5,105 bases of DNA from Ignavibacteriota bacterium. Its GTDB lineage: Bacteria; Bacteroidota; Ignavibacteria; Palsa-1295. The notes below the pieces were generated by a model. It saw only the letters and a list, made by a program, of their open reading frames with translations, was not told the origin of the DNA and ran no database searches. A program made the position numbers and the translations under genes. This document shows, in pieces, positions 1 to 5,105 of this stretch. The first letter of the stretch is position 1; each line of letters opens with the position of its first letter. Location: positions 1 to 5,105 of the forward strand of contig JANYLL010000407.1 in NCBI GenBank assembly GCA_025357895.1, read 5' to 3'.

Positions 1-615
1 TATGGCATTCCTCAAAGAACCCCTGTGGATGAAGAGCATCCGACAAATCCTTTAGGTGATTATGGTTCAAGTAAGAAAGAAGCTGAAAAGCTTATCAAAA
101 ATTACATGGACGGAAAATATCTTTGGACTATTTTTCGCCCAAGACTTATTTTAGGTCCTGGTAGATTGGGTGTTATGGTAAAACTTTTTAAGATTATAAA
201 AAATGGTAAGCCAGTGCCTGTCATTGGTAAAGGATTAACGCGATACCAGATGATCTCGGTTTTCGATTTAGCTTATGCAATTAATCTTGCCTTGGAGAAG
301 AAGGCAAGTGGCATTTATAATCTTGGCTCTGATAATCCACCAATGGTAAAAGATCTTTTGAAGAATCTCATTTTAAAAGCAAATTCAAAATCCAACTTGA
401 TGCATTTACCGCAAGGACTTACAATTTTCGGTCTGAATTTTTTATACTTATTCAGACTTTCACCGCTTTTTCCTGAACAATATAGGATTGCAAGTGTTGA
501 TTATATTCTTGACACATCAAAAGCAAAAAGAGATCTCGGATGGCAGTCTCGTTTTACGGACCAACAAATGATGACGGATGCTTATGAATATTATTTGGCA
601 AAAAATCAAAAGTGA
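1..615 (+). CDS. NAD(P)-dependent sugar epimerase/dehydratase (extended SDR family), 5'-truncated
   Basis: Frame 1 is open from the first base to a TGA at 613-615, giving 204 visible residues. The GTG at 25 is an internal Val codon, not the start, because recognisable family sequence precedes it. The N-terminal Rossmann half with the GxxGxxG NAD(P)-binding motif lies outside the window. Visible landmarks of the extended SDR family are the active-site YGSSK (Tyr21 and Lys25 of the visible part, the YxxxK pair), FRPRLILGPG at about 48-57, and the GxG...SVFDLAYAINLAL segment that closes the substrate pocket. SGIYNLGSDNP and the C-terminal DTSKAKRDLGW are also typical of nucleotide-sugar epimerases and dehydratases. 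The protein is probably cytoplasmic and acts on a nucleotide-linked or lipid-linked sugar; the exact substrate cannot be assigned. Its 3' end overlaps the next gene by 38 nt, so the two are probably co-transcribed and translationally coupled. Confidence 0.88.
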   Translation, partial: YGIPQRTPVDEEHPTNPLGDYGSSKKEAEKLIKNYMDGKYLWTIFRPRLILGPGRLGVMVKLFKIIKNGKPVPVIGKGLTRYQMISVFDLAYAINLALEKKASGIYNLGSDNPPMVKDLLKNLILKANSKSNLMHLPQGLTIFGLNFLYLFRLSPLFPEQYRIASVDYILDTSKAKRDLGWQSRFTDQQMMTDAYEYYLAKNQK

Positions 616-1936
616 TCGTAGATTGCTTTTCATTTTTCTTTTTGCACTCGGGTTTATAATCCGTTGCATCTTTATTGCCATTTACCCCGGCACGAATTAT
701 TATGACGGTTCGTCAGTACGTTATCTGAGAATTGCTGAGAACGTGATTTCTGGGCATGGTATGTCAATCTATGTCGATACTTCAAGGATGTCTTCACCAA
801 TAAGGCAGTTTGTCTATCAGCCATTTATTGACAAGCCTACGGGGTATCCTTTATTTCTAAGTGGGATCATTTCGATCTTTGGATATTCCCTTATTATTAT
901 TCAAATAATACATGCTTTAGCAATGGCATGGATGGGACCTCTTTTTTTTCTTACTTGTGAAAGATTAACAAAAAATTTCAAGTATTCTCTGATCTGTGGT
1001 TTGGGCGGTGCTATATGGCTGAACTCTGCCAGATTTGATGTTGTCATACTTCCTGAAGCGTTAGTCGCCCTTCCGATTGCAATTACTCTGTTTTTATTAT
1101 CTCGAAAGCATTTAACTTCTGTAACAAGATGGAAGAATGGTCTCTTATCAGGCATTGCAATCGGGGTGGCGGTATTATTACGCCCTGACGTTGTACTATT
1201 ACCGATTTTCTTGTTCCTTGGGCTAGCTTTACTTTTCGGATTCAAATATTCTCTAAAAATAGTTCTTCCCTTTGCAATAGCACTTATAGCTGTCGTTTCA
1301 CTTCAGGCAATATTCAATTACAATAGTTCGGGCGGTAAATTTATTCCTTTAGGATATAGCAATGGTATTGCTGCATTTGAGGGCATTAGTCAATTTGGCG
1401 ATACGTTCGGAACAGTCTATTCCGACGATAGACTAAAAATATTGGAAGATCAATCCGATCTCTACTATCCTCGTGGTATTGAACGAGATGCCGAAAGAAC
1501 TAAGAAAGCGGTAGCAATTATAAAAGAACACCCAGTTTGGTATTTAACACTCCTTATAAAACGTATACCGCTTCTTTTGACACCGAGAGGGTTATTTATA
1601 ATCGCAAGTGATAGCAGACCAACAAAGAGAGCCAGTGACGATTTTACTCAAAAATTTCCAGCTTCTTTTTTAAAGGAATTAAAAGACACACCCATTCCTG
1701 CGGCAATCAAATTGCTGAGTTCTTTCTTTGGGGTAATCCTAATAATACTATCTTTAATTGGATGTTGGAAATGGAGAAAAAAATATGAAATTTGGCTGCT
1801 TCCATTTTGTGTAGTAGCGTATTTTTTTCTCTCACATATACCTGTTAATGTCGAGCCCCGCTATTTCTATCCGGCAGTGTCATTCTTTATCCCGCTTGCA
1901 GGAACTTTCTTTATGAAGAAGGGTTCCATAATATGA
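578..1936 (+). CDS. Polytopic membrane glycosyltransferase, GT-C fold (ArnT/PMT-like, GT39/GT83 type)
   Basis: This 452-residue hydrophobic protein has about 10 predicted membrane segments: near residues 16-37, 93-128 (probably two), 136-175 (one or two), 187-246 (two or three), 322-344, 377-396, 404-422 and 428-446. After the first segment comes a loop with YYDGSSVRYLRIAENVISGHG (41-61), matching the acidic residue plus 'Y..iA.nl..G.G' pattern of the first periplasmic loop in ArnT/PMT-type enzymes; Asp43 is the candidate catalytic residue. GYPLFLSGIISIFG (89-102) and a late EPRYFYP (426-432) are also typical. Such enzymes transfer a sugar from a polyprenyl-phosphate donor to lipid, glycan or protein on the periplasmic side; the acceptor is unknown here. 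The start could be ATG 578 or ATG 584. Neither has a Shine-Dalgarno sequence, and both lie inside the upstream gene, which suggests coupling. The next in-frame Met is residue 62, too late because it would remove the first membrane segment. Confidence 0.82.
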   Translation: MLMNIIWQKIKSDRRLLFIFLFALGFIIRCIFIAIYPGTNYYDGSSVRYLRIAENVISGHGMSIYVDTSRMSSPIRQFVYQPFIDKPTGYPLFLSGIISIFGYSLIIIQIIHALAMAWMGPLFFLTCERLTKNFKYSLICGLGGAIWLNSARFDVVILPEALVALPIAITLFLLSRKHLTSVTRWKNGLLSGIAIGVAVLLRPDVVLLPIFLFLGLALLFGFKYSLKIVLPFAIALIAVVSLQAIFNYNSSGGKFIPLGYSNGIAAFEGISQFGDTFGTVYSDDRLKILEDQSDLYYPRGIERDAERTKKAVAIIKEHPVWYLTLLIKRIPLLLTPRGLFIIASDSRPTKRASDDFTQKFPASFLKELKDTPIPAAIKLLSSFFGVILIILSLIGCWKWRKKYEIWLLPFCVVAYFFLSHIPVNVEPRYFYPAVSFFIPLAGTFFMKKGSII

Positions 1937-1970
1937 TTAACTTAGGTCAAATTAATTTTCCAAAGTCGCT

Positions 1971-4211
1971 ATGAAATACTTTTTTTGCCCCCTTCTTTTA
2001 GTTGTTTTCTCAACAACTTTACTCGGGCAACAAGTAAAGTTTAAAGACGTTACACTTGGTTCAGGAATAACTACTCCTTCCCCTGCTTCCTCTTCTTTCA
2101 CAAATTCTTGGGCGGATTTTGACAATGACGACTATTGGGATCTTTTTATTGCAAGGGGAAATTATGGAAGTGATCAAGTGCCACAAGTATACCATAACCT
2201 TCGGAATGGGACTTTCTCGGAAATAACCAACACGGCATTTAATTCACTACCCGCAGGATACTATGCGCACATGTGTTTCGGCGATTTTGACAACGATGGA
2301 TTTGTAGATTGCTATCAAGATGCTTTCGTAAGCTCCGTAAATAAATTGTGGAAAAATAATGGTAATCTGACTTTTACAGATGTTTCTACGAAGATGCAAA
2401 ATCCAGGCGGTCAAACTACGGGTACCATATGGTTTGATTATGATGAGGATGGGTTTGTAGATCTATTGGTGAATGGACAAGTGGGTCAAGGTACCACTTT
2501 TTATCACAATAATGGGGGCAAATCTCTTGATGTAGTAAATCTTTTTAATAATCCCGCAGTAGGTGATATAGCTTTAGCAACCGATATTAATCAAGATGGG
2601 TGGCCTGATCTTTACCTTCATAATGATTTTGTAAGTGATGTCTTTGGCCTAGATATTTTAGGTTCTTATACACCCTTCAATAACTCATTTGTTGCAAATA
2701 AGTTTGGCTCCGCTGATGTAAGAGGTACTGCTGCATTCGCCGATATTGATAACGATGGATACCCTGATTTCATGTATGCTTCTCCCGGAAAGTTAGTCAT
2801 TTGGCACAATGATAGTGGAAAAAGCTTCCACGATTGGACATCTGAACTCAATTTAGATAAAGCGCAAGGAGGTGATCATAGAATGTCATTTATACAGGAT
2901 GTTGATAATGATGGATATTTAGATTTAATTTTATATAACAATCTTGATAGTTCTGAAATATGGTATGGGGGTCATCAAGGCTTTCAAAGATCAACTGCAC
3001 CGTTTTCTATGAACACGAATCAAATTCCAAGTTCACTTTCATGGACGGATTATGATAATGACGGGTTCATTGATTTCTTGGATGTATCAAAGGGAACCAC
3101 CGAACTTTGGCATAACGAAGGTAATGTGAATCGATGGTTAAATGTAAAATTAAGAGGTCATAAAGCAAACTCAATGGGACTCGGTTCCACTGTCAATGTT
3201 TATGCTGAAGGTAAGAAGCAAGATCGCGAAATAGGTTTTTATCAAAGTTATTATGGCTATGAACCGGCCATGGCTCACTTCGGCTTCGGCGCTGGCGGCT
3301 GCGCCGGTTCGGGCGTTATTGACTCTGTTGTTGTTATCTGGCAGCCGGGTGGAAGGCAAGTAATTAAAAATGTGCGGTATAACGAGCTTGCGGTGATCGA
3401 TCAGGATTCGGGAATTGTGCGCACAATTCAGCGCCCGCTTTCAACTTCATTTGGATATGCGTATCCGTATTTCCTTGCTGCGAAAAAAGTATATGCAGAT
3501 ACGCTTGTCAGTATGCCTATGGCAGTACGCCTTCCAAAGAATTTTATTGCCGCATCGCTTCTTGTCGATGAAATAACTTTTTCGATCGGATATAATTCGG
3601 ATGTAATAGATATATCTTCGACGAAGGTTAAGGTTCGCTATATTCCGCCGCCTGGTTGGACATTCAAATCTTCTGCGATGGCAAAGGATTCGCTTAGCAT
3701 TACGATCACCCGTGCCGGAGGTATTCTGCTCAGTGATTCAATGGATCTCGGATCACTGACATTCGATACGTATAAAGCAAACGTCAGGGGTACATATATT
3801 TACCTCAGCGCAATCATCGCACACGCCAAAGGTAAGGACTACGCCTTTTGTCATAACTACGAAGGCGATTTTTTAGGGGAAGTGGTGGTCGTCGAGCGCG
3901 AGTCGTCGGTCGTCGATGGTCGTGGAGAGGGGAGGGGATGGGATTTATCAATTTTACCAAATCCCGTGGTGGGAAATTTTGTGAATGTTCGCTTTCCTAT
4001 GGGACTTCCTGGTCATATACTTCCTATTCAGATTTCAGTGTTTGATGTTTTGGGCAAAGAAGTATATCACTTTAACGGCGAAGGCATTACTGAAAAAAAC
4101 GCAATAGAAAATTTCTCAATCCCTACTTCACAACTTTCAGGCGGGACGTATTTGGTTCGAGTGAGTTCTGGGGGAAAAGTGATGATCGGGAAGTTTACGG
4201 TGGTGAAATAA
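1971..4211 (+). CDS. Secreted FG-GAP/VCBS-repeat, ASPIC/UnbV (CRTAC1-like) protein with T9SS type A sorting domain
   Basis: This 746-residue protein begins with a signal peptide (hydrophobic 4-18, probable cleavage after LLG near residue 19; Cys6 is too early to be a lipobox). Seven calcium-loop motifs of the form DxDxDGxxD start at residues 49, 105, 156, 205, 258, 310 and 360. Their spacing is 49-56 residues, as expected for one seven-bladed beta-propeller. The first has Asp in place of Gly (DFDNDDYWD) and the fourth has Asn at the second Asp position. Residues about 388-476 match ASPIC/UnbV (RWLNVKLRG, HFGFG, VVVIWQPGG). Residues about 500-640 look like a cohesin-type beta-sandwich (ITFSIGYNSDVIDIS, LGSLTFDTYK); this is inferred from pattern only. 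Residues 658-746 form a T9SS type A sorting domain (ILPNP, DVLGKEV, SGGTYLVRV, KFTVVK), so the protein should cross the outer membrane and be surface-bound or released. It lies 34 nt after the glycosyltransferase gene with no promoter seen between. Its ligand is unknown. Composition changes near residues 396-430, and a repeat-derived linker precedes the sorting domain. Confidence 0.9.
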   Translation: MKYFFCPLLLVVFSTTLLGQQVKFKDVTLGSGITTPSPASSSFTNSWADFDNDDYWDLFIARGNYGSDQVPQVYHNLRNGTFSEITNTAFNSLPAGYYAHMCFGDFDNDGFVDCYQDAFVSSVNKLWKNNGNLTFTDVSTKMQNPGGQTTGTIWFDYDEDGFVDLLVNGQVGQGTTFYHNNGGKSLDVVNLFNNPAVGDIALATDINQDGWPDLYLHNDFVSDVFGLDILGSYTPFNNSFVANKFGSADVRGTAAFADIDNDGYPDFMYASPGKLVIWHNDSGKSFHDWTSELNLDKAQGGDHRMSFIQDVDNDGYLDLILYNNLDSSEIWYGGHQGFQRSTAPFSMNTNQIPSSLSWTDYDNDGFIDFLDVSKGTTELWHNEGNVNRWLNVKLRGHKANSMGLGSTVNVYAEGKKQDREIGFYQSYYGYEPAMAHFGFGAGGCAGSGVIDSVVVIWQPGGRQVIKNVRYNELAVIDQDSGIVRTIQRPLSTSFGYAYPYFLAAKKVYADTLVSMPMAVRLPKNFIAASLLVDEITFSIGYNSDVIDISSTKVKVRYIPPPGWTFKSSAMAKDSLSITITRAGGILLSDSMDLGSLTFDTYKANVRGTYIYLSAIIAHAKGKDYAFCHNYEGDFLGEVVVVERESSVVDGRGEGRGWDLSILPNPVVGNFVNVRFPMGLPGHILPIQISVFDVLGKEVYHFNGEGITEKNAIENFSIPTSQLSGGTYLVRVSSGGKVMIGKFTVVK
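3887..3942 (+). repeat. Repeat-derived, low-complexity linker inside the T9SS cargo gene
   Basis: GGTCGTCGA occurs at 3887-3895 and again at 3908-3916, exactly 21 nt (seven codons) apart. It is followed by CGTGGAGAGGGGAGGGG at 3921-3937. The first 14 bases of that block match CGTGGAGAAGGGAG at 4241-4254, in the intergenic repeat downstream of the same gene, at 13 positions. The segment stays in frame and encodes about residues 640-657, rich in Val, Arg, Gly, Ser and Glu. It lies exactly between the cohesin-like domain and the sorting domain. Capture of a dispersed repeat as linker is inference; the repeated words are seen directly. Confidence 0.55.
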
Positions 4212-4224
4212 GCCTCTCCCCCAA

Positions 4225-4260
4225 CCCCTCTCCACAAGCTCGTGGAGAAGGGAGTTTTTT
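4225..4260 (+). terminator. Probable intrinsic terminator of the T9SS cargo gene
   Basis: CCCCTCTCCAC (4225-4235) pairs with GTGGAGAAGGG (4242-4252) with a single C/A mismatch and a 6-nt loop. After two bases come six T residues (4255-4260). The hairpin starts 13 nt after the stop codon at 4211. It is part of the dispersed-repeat element, so the terminator role is plausible but shared with a repeat origin. Confidence 0.6.
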
Positions 4261-4265
4261 AAAAG

Positions 4266-4293
4266 TCCCTCTCCATACGCTTATGGAGAGGGA
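4266..4293. repeat. Perfect 12-bp hairpin in the second half of the repeat element
   Basis: TCCCTCTCCATA (4266-4277) is exactly complementary to the reverse of TATGGAGAGGGA (4282-4293), with a 4-nt loop. No T-run follows on the + strand. On the - strand the hairpin would be followed by CTTTTAAAAAACTCCC, which contains a short, interrupted T tract, so the element could also act as a weak terminator in that direction. Confidence 0.6.
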
Positions 4294-4320
4294 TTTAGGG
4301 AGGGGCGCTCAAAAATATGT

Positions 4321-4328
4321 TATATTTG
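4321..4328 (+). promoter_or_regulatory. Bacteroidetes-type -7 promoter element (TAnnTTTG) of the BMC-domain gene
   Basis: TATATTTG matches the TAnnTTTG consensus known for the main sigma factor of Bacteroidetes. It ends only 4 nt before the ATG at 4333, so transcription would start at or very near the start codon. No TTG (-33 element) is found about 19 nt upstream, where the purine-rich arm of the repeat lies instead. Placement directly after a terminator-like hairpin supports an independent transcription unit. Confidence 0.5.
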
Positions 4329-4332
4329 TAGT

Positions 4333-4893
4333 ATGGCAGGGAAGGCATATATTAGTTTGTCGGAAAGCGCGGGAGTAATTGAATGCTCCGGAGCAGTTGC
4401 GCTTGCAAAACTTCTGCATTCGCTTCGGGTTGAAACCCGTGCGCGAATCATTGGCGTTACAGCTGCTAATGCTGCAGGAATTGTCACCACAGTCATAGCC
4501 GGAGGTTTAGCAGAAGTTCAACATGCAACAGAGTTTGTTAAAACTCTTGCCGGTATTTGCGATACCGTTTTCTTTGCCCGCCCTGATAAAGAAGCGATGA
4601 ATCTTCTGCTGAAGTCGCTTTTGATCGCTACAGAATCCGACACAGAAATTAAGAAAGAATCTCGCGTTCGTGAAATAGAAGATCTGCATATTTCCGATAT
4701 CGAATCATGGAATGTTCATGAGCTTCGCCGCTATGCAAGGACTCTTGATGCACTTCCGATTAAAGGCAGAGATATATCAAAAGCGACAAGATCGGAGTTG
4801 CTGCATCTTCTTCAAATTGGAGGATATATTTTTGCCGGCACAACTTCACCGAGGGCATATCCTCCGGCGAATGAATTAAGAACTGTGAACTGA
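4333..4893 (+). CDS. BMC (bacterial microcompartment) domain protein with SAP/Rho_N-like C-terminal extension
   Basis: The product has 186 residues. Residues about 11-95 line up with BMC shell proteins such as PduA. AGVIECSG (13-20) matches the LGMVETKG start, and exactly 20 residues separate the two landmark glycines (20 and 41), as in PduA. GIVTTVIAGGLAEVQHAT (49-66) matches GLVTVIVRGDVGAVKAAT, and VFFARPDKE (79-87) matches VHVIPRPH. This is family recognition by eye, without a profile search. A charged linker (about 98-120) leads to WNVHELRRYARTLD and KGRDISKATRSELLHLL (126-160), resembling SAP or Rho_N helix-extended-helix motifs that bind nucleic acid. Residues 163-186 are probably disordered. 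EutK is a known precedent for a BMC domain joined to a nucleic-acid-binding-type domain. No other shell or enzyme gene is visible nearby, so its role may lie outside a classical compartment. There is no Shine-Dalgarno sequence; ATG 4333 is chosen because the fold begins soon after it and a promoter element sits immediately upstream. Confidence 0.75.
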   Translation: MAGKAYISLSESAGVIECSGAVALAKLLHSLRVETRARIIGVTAANAAGIVTTVIAGGLAEVQHATEFVKTLAGICDTVFFARPDKEAMNLLLKSLLIATESDTEIKKESRVREIEDLHISDIESWNVHELRRYARTLDALPIKGRDISKATRSELLHLLQIGGYIFAGTTSPRAYPPANELRTVN

Positions 4894-4918
4894 TTTTAGT
4901 AGTTGGCTGAATTCAGTT

Positions 4919-4939
4919 GGGCGGACGAAGAGTCTGCCC
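4919..4939. repeat. 8-bp hairpin downstream of the BMC-domain gene
   Basis: GGGCGGAC (4919-4926) pairs with GTCTGCCC (4932-4939) with one G-T wobble and loop GAAGA. It begins 26 nt after the stop codon. No T-run follows, so it is a weak candidate terminator. It may be an mRNA 3'-end stabilising structure or a small repeat. Confidence 0.45.
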
Positions 4940-4973
4940 CATTGGACTCGGAAGCCCTACTTTAATAATATCG

Positions 4974-4981
4974 TATTTTTG
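4974..4981 (+). promoter_or_regulatory. Second TAnnTTTG promoter-like element
   Basis: TATTTTTG fits TAnnTTTG, and the 15 bases 4974-4988 match 4321-4335 (promoter plus ATG of the BMC gene) at 13 positions. No TTG lies at the expected distance upstream. The ATG at 4986 opens only a 10-residue frame (4986-5018) that ends just before a T-run. A chance match in AT-rich sequence is possible. Confidence 0.25.
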
Positions 4982-4989
4982 TGGTATGA

Positions 4990-5025
4990 GGCGAAGCCTG
5001 CCACGGCTCTCGTCGTAGTTTTTTT
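4990..5025 (+). terminator. Terminator-like hairpin with 7-T tract
   Basis: GGCGAAGCC (4990-4998) pairs with GGCTCTCGTC (5005-5014), allowing one bulged C (5009), one G-T wobble and loop TGCCAC. GTAG and TTTTTTT (5019-5025) follow. It could end the BMC-gene transcript, about 100 nt after the stop codon, or a very short transcript from the promoter-like element at 4974. Confidence 0.45.
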
Positions 5026-5046
5026 ATACGGGATACATATATTAAG

Positions 5047-5087
5047 AGAGTTAGCCTACCCACGTTTGGCGTACTCTACGTTTTTTT
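5047..5087 (+). terminator. Second terminator-like structure with 7-T tract
   Basis: AGAGT (5047-5051) pairs with ACTCT (5073-5077). Inside it, GCC (5054-5056) pairs with GGC (5068-5070) after a small internal loop. ACG and TTTTTTT (5081-5087) follow. The stem is imperfect, so this is weaker than the preceding candidate; together they would form a tandem terminator. Confidence 0.35.
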
Positions 5088-5105
5088 AACAAGCATGAGT
5101 CTGTT

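Larger units (their letters stand above)
4211..4306. repeat. Hairpin-rich CCTCTCC/GGAGAGG dispersed-repeat element
   Basis: The element starts at the stop codon of the T9SS cargo gene. It has two local hairpins (4225-4252 and 4266-4293) nested in a larger imperfect inverted repeat: CCTCTCCCCCAACCCCTCTCCA at 4213-4234 resembles the reverse complement of 4284-4305. Overall it reads as pyrimidine-rich arm, hairpin, T/A tract, hairpin, purine-rich arm. Similar CCTCTCC...GGAGAGG modules are, from memory, common as dispersed intergenic repeats in many bacterial genomes; copy number here cannot be seen. No transposase is encoded, so a non-autonomous (REP- or MITE-like) nature is possible. A related fragment lies inside the coding region at about 3921-3937. 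Confidence 0.65.

Noticed and set aside
25..27. GTG as the start of the epimerase gene
   Set aside because: The frame is open upstream to base 1 and the preceding codons fit the family (YG...P.DE), so the gene is truncated by the window edge.
901..1245. Open frame of 114 codons on the - strand
   Set aside because: It lies wholly within the well-supported glycosyltransferase gene, has low-complexity basic composition and no recognisable motif.
1971..2030. Cargo protein as a lipoprotein via Cys6
   Set aside because: The Cys precedes the hydrophobic core, so it cannot be a lipobox cysteine; the cleavage signal near residue 19 has none.
2666..3359. Two short - strand open frames (2666-2851 and 3171-3359)
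   Set aside because: Both are opposite the T9SS cargo gene, whose repeats and ASPIC domain continue through these positions. The second follows from the GC-rich stretch.
3887..3942. CRISPR-like or tandem array
   Set aside because: Only one 9-nt word is repeated with 21-nt spacing, inside an open coding frame.
4507..4689. Open frame of 60 codons on the - strand
   Set aside because: It is antisense to the BMC-domain gene and its sequence, rich in Phe, Lys and Cys, resembles no family.
4907..4916. Perfect palindrome CTGAATTCAG as an operator
   Set aside because: Ten bases around a restriction-type hexamer is easily chance, and it lies downstream of a gene with no promoter next to it.
5026..5087. 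tRNA or other classical structured RNA in the tail
   Set aside because: No T-loop (GGTTCGA-type), anticodon arm or acceptor stem could be drawn; only a simple stem and T-run are supported.
5095..5105. ATG at 5095 as the start of a further gene
   Set aside because: Only 11 bases are visible, with no promoter or ribosome-binding signal upstream.

Overview
The window looks like chromosomal DNA from a member of the Bacteroidetes/Chlorobi/Ignavibacteria (FCB) lineage. The reasons are a secreted protein ending in a type A type-IX-secretion (T9SS) sorting domain, the absence of Shine-Dalgarno sequences, a TAnnTTTG-type promoter element, and moderate to low GC. A BMC (microcompartment) domain gene would suit an Ignavibacteria-like host better than a typical Bacteroidetes, but the exact lineage is inference.

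Layout, all genes on the + strand. (1) 1-615 is the C-terminal part of an extended short-chain dehydrogenase/reductase (nucleotide-sugar epimerase/dehydratase type), cut by the window start. (2) 578-1936 overlaps it by 38 nt and encodes a polytopic GT-C / ArnT-PMT-like membrane glycosyltransferase. (3) After 34 nt, 1971-4211 encodes a large secreted protein: signal peptide, seven evenly spaced DxDxDGxxD FG-GAP/VCBS-type repeats (probably one seven-bladed propeller), an ASPIC/UnbV domain, a probable cohesin-like beta-sandwich and a T9SS sorting domain. (4) 4211-4306 is a hairpin-rich CCTCTCC/GGAGAGG dispersed-repeat element whose first hairpin, followed by a T-run, probably acts as a terminator. 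(5) 4333-4893 encodes a BMC-fold protein with a C-terminal SAP/Rho_N-like extension, apparently read from its own promoter as a leaderless or nearly leaderless mRNA. (6) 4894-5105 has no gene that I can support; it holds three hairpins, two followed by 7-T runs, and a second copy of the promoter/start-like motif.

The first three genes are close enough to be one transcription unit: two sugar-metabolism genes (nucleotide-sugar processing and polyprenyl-phosphate-sugar transfer) followed by a surface-exported protein. Whether the exported protein is a substrate of the glycosyltransferase cannot be told from sequence.

The most interesting points are the solitary BMC protein with a putative nucleic-acid-binding tail, a sharp change of base composition and arginine codon use inside the T9SS cargo gene at about 3160-3260, and a fragment of the intergenic repeat family apparently captured in frame as the linker before the sorting domain.
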